A stretch of 64,000 nucleotides of DNA. It comes from Ancistrus triradiatus. Lineage: Eukaryota > Chordata > Actinopteri > Siluriformes > Loricariidae. The stretch spans positions 248,001 to 312,000 of the forward strand of contig JAJAGP010000233.1 in the NCBI GenBank assembly GCA_025084515.1. Reading direction: 5' to 3'. Below, piece by piece: positions 45,901 through 57,900 of this stretch (the stretch's first letter is position 1; every line of letters starts with the position of its first letter). A model generated the notes under the pieces. It did not search any database. It was not told the DNA's origin and was given only the letters and a program-made list of their open reading frames with translations. Position numbers and translations under genes: made by a program.

Positions 45901-48900
45901 TGGAAAAGGTTACAAAACCATCTCTAAAGAGTTTGGACTCATGCAAGAGTCAGACAGATTGTGTACAAATGGAGGAAATTCAAGACCATTGTTACCCTCC
46001 CCAGGAGTGGTCGACCAACAAAGATCACTTCAAGAACAAGGCATGTAATAGTTGGCGAGGTCACAAAGGTTGCTTCTAAGCAACTGAAGGCCTCTCTCAC
46101 ATTGGCTAATGTTAATGTTCATGAGTCCACCATCAGAAGACCACTGAACCACAATGGTGTGCATGGCAGGGTTGCAAGAAGAAAGCCACTGCTCTCCAAA
46201 AAGAACATTGCTGCTCGTCTGCAGTTTGCTAAAGATCACGTGGACGAGCCAGAAGGCTATTGGAAGAATGTTTTGTGGACGGATGAGACCAAAATAGAAC
46301 TGTTTGGTTTAAAAGAAAAGTGTTATGTTTGGAGAAAGGAAAACACTGCATTCCAGCATAAGAACCTTATCCCATCTGTGAAACATGGTGGTGGTAGTAT
46401 CATGGTTTGGGCCTGTTTTGCTAAGCACACAAGTTGTTCTACCAAAGATTGGTTACAGAAGAATAAAGTTCATGTTTTGGAATGGCCAAGTCAAAGTCCT
46501 GACCTTAATCCAATCAAAATGTTGTGGAAGGACCTGAAGTGAGCAGTTCATGTGAGGAAACCCACCAACATCCCAGAGTTGTATGGAGGAATGGGCTAAG
46601 GAATGGCAGGGGTACTTTTGCCACTCACTAATATGTAAATGTAAAATAAATGACCAAGTATAATATTATTTTCTCATTTGTTTAACTGGGTTCTCTTTAT
46701 CTACTTTTAGGACTTGTGTGAAAATCTGATGATGTTTTAGGTCATATTTATGCAGAAATATAGAAAATTCAAAAGGGTTCACAAACTTTGAAGCACCACT
46801 GTATAGACACTGTCATTGAAAGCCATAACACGTAAGAGGATTGTGTGATCTGATACTTTTGTTTGACGGAAGCCAAAAATGCATCAATATGCACAGAATT
46901 CCGAACAACACGGAAGATCAGCCACATGAAACAGAGGGTGAGTGAATGTGAACCCGTTTATATAGTTATGGGTTAGAAAGAATATACAGGAAGTTTGGGG
47001 ACAAACAGAGGAGTACTACTTGCAGTAGGCCAGGCACATACACTTATGAACGGACATTTACAGCTTGGTACAAATAAGCAGCGGAAAATCATCCACACAA
47101 ACAACGTAGACACACTTTTACACACACTTCCGCGCTTAAACTCCCGCCTCGGTGTAAAACCTCAAGGGCATCCAGAGAAAAACCTGAGCCAGGATAATCA
47201 GATCCACTGTGGTGACCCTTATGGGGGAGCAGCTGGAAGAAGATGTATAAGAGTCTTTATTGTGTATTTATATAAATATGGTGATTACAGGACTGGGCGA
47301 GGCTGCCACCCCCTCATGGATGCTACATTCATGGAAGTGTTGGTAAGTTCTGAGACCTAGTCTTACAAGCAATGCAATCAAACCGCCAGGTTTGGACAAT
47401 TTGAGTGGTGTCCTGTACTTTCGGCTCTGATGAAGCTACTTTGAGAAGACGCCTATTGTGAGAAGCGAAATTCAAATAATTTGAGCTTGAACTTGATACA
47501 TTACGTAACACTATTTCTTGGAGTGATATATTGGGGGTATCACCAGTACGTCTAGGACTATTGTTGTTCAGCTAACCAGTAACTAACTGGAAAGTAACTC
47601 TCTTCCAAATCCAATTGAATATACTGTATAGGTTTTTGGCTGCACCCCAAGTGTATTATTTGTACATTATACTCCTATACTGAATTAGTTCTGTAATTCA
47701 AAGTGCATAAGACTGCTGTGTGTTTTCAGGAACTGGGAAAACTATGCTGATGGACCTGTTCTACTCTCATGTGAAGAACAACAGGAAGAAAAGAGTTCAT
47801 TTTAACAGCTTCATGTTGGACGTACACGAACGTAAGCCTTATGCTGTGTGAATGAGTTACTGAGTGAATCTAGTGTGAGTGTATACAGTACTATAGAGGA
47901 GTGATATGAAGAAAGGGTATAATGTTTACTTGGGTCTATTTAATAGTATTCTGTATAAATCTTATGTGCGGTGCTTCTTTTGGTATAGTCTGGCCGAGTT
48001 TTAAGAATAAACATGCCAGGCCTACAAAATATACTGCCTATTGAAAATCAGGAAAGTTACCTTTAGCTACTGGAGTGCTGTAATGCAATATGTGTTAATA
48101 AAGCTGCAGAAAAAAGTTTTGACTTTAGGCTGTGGGACAAAAAAAGTGACTGTTTCAAAGGAGTATGATGATTCTTCTATGCATTCTCAAAGGCAAGGGT
48201 TCAGCCAGTCAATTCATGCTGTTTATGCTCTTCTAATTCCTCCATAACGTTTTAGGGATCCACCGACTGAAGCAGAGTCTGCCAAAACGAAGGTTGGGCG
48301 AAGCGCAAACGTACGACCCCGTCTTCCCTGTTGCCATGGAGATCGGTGCGGAAACCTGCCTCTTATGCCTGGATGAGTTTCAGGTGAGGAGGGTGGCGGG
48401 CTGAGGAGTCGCAGAAGGTGCTCAGGGCCCGGCGTGGGCGGAGGCGATCAACAGGTGTTGGGAATCAAGAACGGAAAAAACGCAAAGCCAATTTGTTAAA
48501 TCGTTTGCATGGCAATAACAACATTGAGATGCTAAATGAAACGCGGGTGCTGTATAATGCAACGTTCGCACTGCGGCTCGACGTGATTAGTGCTCGCTCC
48601 GGTTGCTGCAGGTTCTTCTGATCTTCTGCTCCTTGAATATTTCAGTTACCAATTAAAATCGTCTGTGTCTTTTACCACTTAAGTAAAAAAAGCTCTAATA
48701 ATATGAGCATACTACGGGATCCTATTCCTGCCACTCAAATAAATTACATAACAATTTACTCTTACATAATTAACACTTTCTGCCTGTTGGACCACAGCTG
48801 AAGGGAGAAAGAGAGACTTGGGATGCAAAATTGGTACAGTTTGGAGCCATCTAGTGGAGTCTGGACCCTAAACACAAACCCTCTCGCAAAAAGCACAACA

Positions 48901-51900
48901 GGAATTTCAGTGCGCAAGGGTTTTAATGTAGCCCAAAGCATGTTGGACACCTGTAGTTACCCTTTATACAGATCACTTCTGAATCTACTAATAACCTACT
49001 GCCATTGCCACCAAAATATCGCACCATCACTGTCTAGTACTTTGAGAAGATCTTTTAGGAGATTTTTGTTATCTGTCATTACCGACAGGGGTGGCATTCA
49101 AATTGTGGAGGGACTTCACCATGGACATTATCTTACTGGAGTTCTGAGGGCTAAATCTTGTCAAGAATCTTAAATTCGTTGTGTTACCCTTCACTAACAT
49201 GCATGAATGATACAAACAGGACACAGCTCATACTGAAACAATAGGAGAGATTTTACAGCAGTTTTAATCTATAGTTCTGTGCAAACTATTCACAGGCTCT
49301 GTAGGGAACAGTTTTATCAAACATTTCTCTGTGTGGCAGTCTGCTGGAAAAAGTGTGACACTCTTCAAATAAGGGGAGAAAACCTGCCCCTAGTGGATGA
49401 GCTCAGATCCCTTGGTGTTTGTTCGCGACTGATGGATAGAGTATGAGATTGATAATGCTTTGGGTCATCGACAGCAGTCCGTCACAGTATAGGTGTGGTG
49501 ATGAAGTAGGAGCTTCTCTACCCTGTTTACCAGTCAGTCTACACTACTGTCCTCACCTGTGCTCATGAGTCTTGGGTAGTGATCGAAAGAATGACGAATA
49601 AGGTCAAGGTACAGGCCTCGAATTGTGGCATGGTTGCTGGGTTTATTCTCTGTGATGGAGTTTGTCAGTCTGAGGGAGAGACGGAATAAAGTGCTGCCCT
49701 TTCAATTAGGAGTAGCCAGTTGCAGTGGTTTGGGCAGAAGTCTAGAGAAGTTCTCACATTGTTACCAATGTAGTGTATCTGGAAATCACTGGTCACAGCA
49801 GACGTAGACCCTGGACAGGACACCAGGCCGTCACACCACATGACCATCACGTTAGAGGATCCTGAGTTTGAATGCTGGATGGTGTGATATTAAAATGGTG
49901 GGATATTAAAATTTTAATCTTTGGTCTGCTCCTTTTCCTGGGTTTAGCTCTTGGATAAGGGTCTGGTCCAGGATGGGGGCAGAGAAGGACTTTATCAAAA
50001 CATGAATGTCCATTCTCACGTACAGAGTGGTGACGTGCAAGTGATGGAGAGTGCTTTTGGTAGTTCTTGTAGGTTTTTGACCAGTGGTTTGTTGTTAGGA
50101 TCAGTGTGTCTGATCACAATGGTGCAGATGCTTAGTGTCATGAATCTGGAACTGTCTTTAATCTTTAATTGTCAAACAAAATGTATCTTTATGGCTGTTT
50201 TCACAGGTCACGAAGCAGCTTTACAGTGATCCGAGTCTTTTGAGGAAGCCAATGGCAACAGTGGAAAGACATTGGATACATAAATACACAAAATGCATGT
50301 AGTTAAGAGAAAGAAATCAGAATTGTTAGTAAGGGAATTGTATAAATAACACTGATATATCGATTGTCCATTGACTAATCCCATTTTCTGTAATTGAGCT
50401 TCTACAAATACATGAACAGATGTAAATATGAGCGTCGCGGCTCTGCCTGTGTACTCAGCTTTCCCGCACTTGCGGATCAGTGAGAGCACCAACACGGAAC
50501 CGGTGTTTTGTTTGCGGTACATAAATTAGAAGCCTGATGGACCGTTACCAATCAGGAGCCGCGGCCACTTAGGCATGCAAATGAGGCATCGGGTTTCAGC
50601 CGTCCCCTCTCTCTTCCTTAAGTGAAGGGGTAATGGAGAGCGGCCGTGGCGGGTCACGCGCATCCTCGCCTCTTAAATGCTAATGAAATTTCTTCGTTCT
50701 CTTCATTAGGCCGCTGTCATTATCAGTAATTTGTAGTCTTCCCCTTTTTGTCCCCATCCACTGCCTTAATGAAGCCGAGGTATTGAGAGAAGAGTGAGAG
50801 ATATATAGACAGAGGGGTAGGGGAGGAGGGTCTGGAAAGAGGGGAGTACCGAACGCTCCCGGCATTGTCTCGGGCCTTCGGTCCGAAATTACTCATCGTC
50901 GGCTCGAGTAAGTAAAGGTTTAAGATCAAAAGAGCGTAATTTGGCGCCCGTGTGCGCCACACAAAAGTGACTCTTCGTCGGCTTAATTGGATGCTCATTT
51001 AAATATCCGCGCCGTTGTTTTTGAGGTCGTCCTCGGCGACGCCGCTGCTTTCTTCTGCTGAAACGGGCAATCAATACCCACTAAGTGTGTTTGAGCATGT
51101 GTGTGTGTGTGTGTGTGTGTGCGCCGTGTTGCCTGCGTGACAAACAAAAAACAAATACAGCAAGGATGAAAAGGTCATAATTAAATGACTCTTTTGAACG
51201 AGAGCATAAAAAGAAAAGGCGGTTGAAGGACAGGCCATCCAATTTAGTCAGCAGCACCTTGGCTTTGTAGCGCGCGCTCGCCCAAAAGTACGCATGGTAA
51301 TGGGCTTAGATTAAGAGCCGAAGGTTTAATATGCAAAAATGAGAGCACTTCAGCTTAAGAAAAACAACATATGCTGGGGGTATGGCTGTCTTAAGTGTGT
51401 CCTTTTATAACTAATGCCTCTCATTGTCAGCGTATGAAGAGGTCTGGTCCATCACAAGAGCGTATCCTCAGTTTTACGAAAAACAATGAACTCCGCCGAA
51501 TACAAACATGAGCCCGTACGAGTTCCTGAAAAGTTTAGAATTGCCTGGGTCTCTGCCTCAACTGCTAATAAAACGTGACTTGATGTTATTGGTGCTATAC
51601 AGGCTGGTCTGAGTATTTCCGAATCCCTACCACCCTGTCTAGGCACCGGCTCTCCCACAACCCTGATCAGGATTAAGCGAATAAGAAAATGAATAAGTCA
51701 AGTCAAATTTATTTATATAGCGCATTTTACAGTGGAGCATTGTCTCAAAGCAACTTTACAATTTTAGATTATCCCCTAATATCTACTGTAATATCCAATC
51801 CCAAATTGAGCAAGCCTAGGGCGACAGTGGCAAGGAAAAACTCCCTAAGTGTTATGAGGAAGAAACCTTGGGAGGACCAAGACTCAAAAAGGGACCCAAC

Positions 51901-54900
51901 CTCCTTGGGCGGCATAGATGATAAATCTAAGAAGGAAACTAATTTATCTAAACTAATACGTCATGGAGTGATAGTTAAAATAAAATGTGAAATATGCACA
52001 TCGGCATTAAGTAGTTCGATACACAGAGTCACTCTAGGATCCTGAGTCTAAGCAGGAAAGTCGTTGGCGGCACTTCAACCACACATAACTGGAGGAGGGA
52101 GAGAGTTACTGCCCTCTGGTGTGGCCTGGGTGTGGTGGGGCTGGAGCTGATGACGGAAGCAGCTTGAGTGAAGCTGAAGCGGATGAACATCATGTGTGGG
52201 GCTGGAACTGGTACCGGAACACAGCTCGGAGAGAAAACAGAAAATGTAATTAGTTATGGATTAAGAGCACAGTGTCTATTAACAATCACTGATGCCATGT
52301 GTAGCATGAGACCCCGGCAGCATTAGCTATAGCAGCATAGCTAGAAAGAGGAGAACTTTAAGGTAACCCAGCCAAGATTGATCAAGAGACATTGGCAACC
52401 CCACGGGAGGCAGAAGACAGCAACCCAGCGTCTCTGATCACCATAAGACTCTTAGACTATGAACCCCCAGCTCTGCCCTTAGTCTAAGGCAAGGATGCAC
52501 AAGTCAAGATCAAGAGGACCAAAGCCCAGTTCAACCAGACCCGACACTCCCTAATGGACAAGGCAGGCAGGCCAGACAGGACTCCAGACTCCGGCCCCAG
52601 TGACCCAAGCCATTCATCCCGGTCTAAATCTAGTCAAAAGTCTGCGTAAATAATTGTCTTTAGCCTAGACTTAAATTTGGAGAGTGTCTGAGTCTCGAAC
52701 GAAAGTGGGTAGTTTATTCCATAGTTGGGGGGCCATGTATGAGAAAGCCTTTCCCCCGGCTGTGACTAAATATATAATATATGAAAACGATAATTAGATG
52801 TAATCTATCATTTATGATAAATACATTAAGCATTATTGTGGTTCTCACTCTCTTCCTTTTGGTTGGCTGTTATTATCTACTTCCTGAGGATCCATGCTGA
52901 TTCATTTGCACCAAGAATACATGTAAAATTGAAACACCGCTAGAAAGTTTGCAGCGGATCTTGGCGGAGACCTGCACTGAGCGAGAGCTATTGTGAGACT
53001 ATGTGCAGTTGTGATTCGCCTGGAAATGGAATACGAACTGCGGGTCTCAAATCGGGTCCTATCCAAAGTGCAGGAGAGCTTGTGAAGAGCTTGAGTGCCA
53101 AGGTATGACTGTAAATGTCCAGTTTTTAGATATGGAAGAAAAAGGCAACCAGACCCAACCCCAGAAAATCACCCAAACTGTGAAGCATGGTGGATCTGGA
53201 GCTTAATCACTGAAAGAACAGTTGATTCAAAGAATGCCGTTGTAGCAGTCCATCCCATGAAGCCTACAAGAAGTTCCACAAGCTAAGTGAAGGTGATGCG
53301 GTGTGAGCTGATGGACGTTCATGAAGATATTCCCAGTATCTTCTAAAAACGCATCACCACTCACGATGCGAGTCTACAGCAAACATTATTGCTGCTTTAA
53401 GGGGTACATGCAGAGTGCGCCTTTACTTTACAGATTGGATCTCTTGTTATTATCAAGACGAAGTTCAGAGCACGTTTGTTTGTAAGGAATTAATTCAGAA
53501 ACTCAGGTAATTCCAAACTGTGTAGCCAGGACAAAAAACCTGAAGAATCTAGGCCATTTCACCGAAGGACATCTTCAAACTCGAATCGCACTCACTATAG
53601 ACGAGACTCAGGGCCACACAAATATTGCTCATATCGAGAGGATGTTAAACACAAAAGGTTGCAGGAATGGATGGACGGGGTGCAAAAGAGAAAGAGAAAG
53701 GGAATATGAAAGGAAGAGGATCTCATTGTAGGTTATTGACTAAAGGGCTCCTTTTGTTCCCGGAGGGTCAGCAGCTCCTGTGTTTTTGCAGATGTGTGCG
53801 AGGCGACAGCTCGCCGCTGTGAAAAAGGCAACGTTTAAATGATAATAACGACAACGCCGATGATGAGAATGGTAATGAAAGAACCACTCGTCCCCCTCGC
53901 TGCCCAGATTCAGGGACGGCCATGCCAGGCCCTTAAGAGCACAATGGGAACGCATCTGTGTGTGTGTGAGTACATACGTGTGTATGTGTGGCCATCTGGC
54001 TGCCATTGTGCCACTGATTTTGCCTCGTTCTGCTCTGTTCAGTTAAATATTTATTTTTTTTATTTATGCGTTCATCTATTTATCGTTTATTCTCTGGTTT
54101 TGTCCGACCGCGCTGACATGATTCGCTCGCCTGAAGCACCTCGTGGCACTTGTGCTCATCTGCCGCTTCGGCCATTTTGCTGTCAGGTGGAGCGCCTTTG
54201 TGCGGCTGTGTGGTGGTCAATGGACCTCGGCCAGGGCTGGCGATTTGAAATGTAACAACACCTGGTATTCATTCATTCACGTGTATACACACACACACTC
54301 ACGATCACAATCGCGGTAATTAGCTCGGAGCGGGTTTTGCTCGTCTTCCGCCCGTCCACCTGGGTCTGCTCCCATAGCCTCTTGCTGTCTTCTAAATGGA
54401 GTAGCACAAAAGACATGGGCTTTGGGCCACAGGTCAAGGAATCTCATTTCAAGTTGAGTTGACAGGATCGGTTTAATTTGAAAAAGTATCATCCTGCGTT
54501 TTGTGTTCGGTAAGATGATTTTTGTTTTATTACAGAACCGCTGTTTCTGCCTCTGCTCGACCTGTTGTTTGATTAGGTGGTGGACGTAGCTGATGCTATG
54601 ATTCTGAAGCAGCTGTTCGAGGGCCTGTTCTCATGTGGTGTCGTGCTGGTGGCCACCTCTAACCGGCCTCCAGCAGGTAAGTAGTGTTCTCTATAGTAGA
54701 CCTATAAACCTACAGGTTTCTAGTACGAATACTGTAAGTACACATCTGCCTTGTAGGTACAGCTTGTTGTATGGCACTTAGCTTCGCTGTTTGTTAGGCG
54801 TGATGAGTGTTAGTTTTTCTGTAGATCCAGATATGTTTTGGTTGGCCACTGGGATGTAACAATACACTCGGCATGGAATTAAATTGGGCAGCAACAAAAC

Positions 54901-57900
54901 AAAAAAAGTCTAAAAACAAGACTGAGATCCTGGAAAAGCAACTTCTACCTAACGTACTTAGAAAACCTGCAGGAAATATTTCATATTGGTGAAAGGCACG
55001 TTCTGGATCGGAGACTTGACACCCCCTTGTCAAACGTTTCCGATTTCTATGAGGGCTTTTGTGTTGCCCTGCATAAAACATGACATTTAAGCTGTACCAG
55101 TTGGTCCTTTGAATATCTTGTACACTATAAGTATATTTCTAATTCTGACCGAGTCACCTGCACGGCTCGCATGACCTACGATTTTACTCTGCATTGTCTG
55201 CTCAACTCGACGCGATTGTCTGCCGCAGTTTGGCCTCTCTGCCCTCGGCTGTGTTTTTGTTGGCCGAACAAAGTCAAAACGTGTTCCTGAAGCCGCACCG
55301 CCTTCTCGTGTTCTTAATCCAATACCAAACGCTCTCGTGTGTCAGCATCTCCTTTCCTTTTGTTCTGCACTTCTAGCCTTTTCACCCCAAACGTGGTTCA
55401 CCTTTTAGGATGTTGCCATATTCGGGCTTCCAGTCACAGCCCCTCTCTTTGGAATCTTCTACAAACTCTTTCCACAAACGTGGGAGCACACAATGCTTTA
55501 AAATGTTATGCAAGGGTTTTGCAACACTGAAACCAGATCCAGAAACCAGAAAAACCTATTCACAGTACTGTGTGACCATCTTAGGCCACCATCAGATTTG
55601 CTGTTTTTGCAGTGCTATAATGACCATATGTAACATTCGTCACTAAATAAAACTCCTTTTCCACTGATCTTCATTCCAAACTTTGTGAGCTTTTGCATAT
55701 TTTAACCCTTTCACCCTGTTCCTCTTCCAAAAAAAGTGATTTCTTGGCTGCTACCCTTCATGAAGCTGCTCTTACTCAAGTGTAAGGGGATTCCACACTA
55801 AATTCTTGACACTGTAGCCTATAGAAGCATTTGTTTTTGTTAATACTGCAAACAAATTTCCAGTATTTTCTGGTTGTGTTCCAATAAAGAGACTGAGAAA
55901 TAATTATATATATACAGTGGTGCTTGAAAGTTTGTGAACCCTTTAGAATTTTCTATATTTCCGCATAAATATGAAAATAGATAAAGAGAACCCAGTTAAA
56001 CAAATGAGACAAAGATATTATACTTGGTCATTTATTTATTGAGGAAAATGAGCCGATATTACATGTTAGTAATATAAAATTTCTCCAAGCCGGTGTGCAG
56101 GACTGATTTATTTGCAGTAATTGCTGCACAGGGGGGTCACACCAGATCCTGAAAGCAAAGGGTCACATACTTTTGCCACTCACTAATATGTAATATTGGA
56201 TCATTTTCCTCAATAAATAAATGACCACGTATAATATTTTTCTCTTATTTATTTAACTGGGTTCTCTTTATCTACTTTTAGGACTTGTGTGAAAATCTGA
56301 TGTTGTTTTAGGTCATTTATACAGAAATATAGAAAATTCAAAAGGGTTCACAAACTTTCAAGCACCACTGTGTAATAAAACAATGATGTATCGAATCTAA
56401 TGTTGGCTAAAAGTTTTGCACAGTACTACCAAGGATTTTTTAGAGATTGTCACTTGTCTAGGGTTCAGTGATGAGCTGTGAAGTGGGGCCTCCATGGATC
56501 AGGCTTGTTGTCCAGAACATCCCACAGACGCTTGATTGGAATGAACTCTGGGGAATTTAGAGGCCAGGGCAACACCTTGAACGTTGTTTCTTAGACCATT
56601 CCTCAACAATTGTTGCATTGTCCTGCTGAAAGAGGCCACTGGCATTAGGGAATAATGTTGATGTTCCCTTTGGGCTTTATAATTTAAAATTGTAAAGCCG
56701 CTTTGATACAAGGCTCCCTTGTAAAAAGCACCATAGAAATAAAGCTTACATGAAGGGCTACACTTGGTCTGCAGCAATGGTGGTACGTGTCAATGCAACG
56801 GCCACATGAATGCCAAGGGAGAAGTGTCATATGCCAGCGAGTGCCTCTGTACGGCTTGAGGTTGCTAATCAATTCCTTTTGCCAGCCGGAGGCGGACTTG
56901 AACGGACAGAATGAATTCGTATGTAGGAGTGGACCACACTTGCCATGTCCATCCGCCACCTTTGCCAGTGCTTCCAGCAGCCGACAGGGACCATTTTTGA
57001 AGCAACAGAGCTTTTCCTCCCTCAGACGATCAGCCGATCAGGCTGGTCTTTTACAGGCCAGCAGCTGTGTGCTTTAAACATTTTTCAATGTGTCAGGTGG
57101 ATAGAACCAGATGGAGAGAGACAGGTGCTTTGAAGTTTCAGACAATTTATCCACGGCATTCAGATGTTATTACTGTTTACACCTGTATGACCGGTATCAA
57201 ACCTCGATCAAAGTCTCTCTGCTCGGCGACGTTCGTCCCTAGACACACAAGCCTGCTGGAAACGGCCAGCAGTTACTCTTTAATCTCTTCTTACACCTCG
57301 CCCCCGGCTTTCCTCCCAGTTGTTGATTGAAGTTGTCGTTCTGTAATAGCTGTTGTGCTACATTTAATCTGGAGAGCCTCAGTAAAGCGATCAGGATGGA
57401 GATCAACGCAGTCATCCTGTCATCTCTCCTGCCTTGCTTTCTCAGAGTGCCGCTAATGTCTTGCCGCATGAAGTGGCCGTGCGCGTCGAGTGCGCCATGC
57501 CGAGCGCTCACATAAAGAGTCTCTCCTAACATTAACCAGCCACCGAGAACAAAGCACACACTAAAACGTAATAGCCGGCTTTATTTCATTTTAATTAGAG
57601 CGACTAATGGAAAGGCTTACATGAAAGACGCAAAAGAGATGATGGAAAGGCACGGCGGTGAAGAGCCTCCGAAAAGGCTGGCGCGTTTGAACCTCGGTTT
57701 CGCTTCGTTCCGCGCTTCTGTCGGGAGCCTCTGCGTCGCCTTGTTTTTTCCTCAAGGCCCCTCAGGAGAAGCAGGAGAGGTGGAGAAGTGAAACAATGGA
57801 TGCTGCTCAATCAATGTCGTGTATGATATCAGATATCCTTAATGGAGCTCCATCAGCAACTTGCTTCAAGTGGAGGTTTCAGACAGTTTAACAAGCAGGT

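Noticed and set aside
53839..54255. 138-codon open frame on +
   Set aside because: Overlaps simple-sequence text and has no recognisable domain; likely chance.
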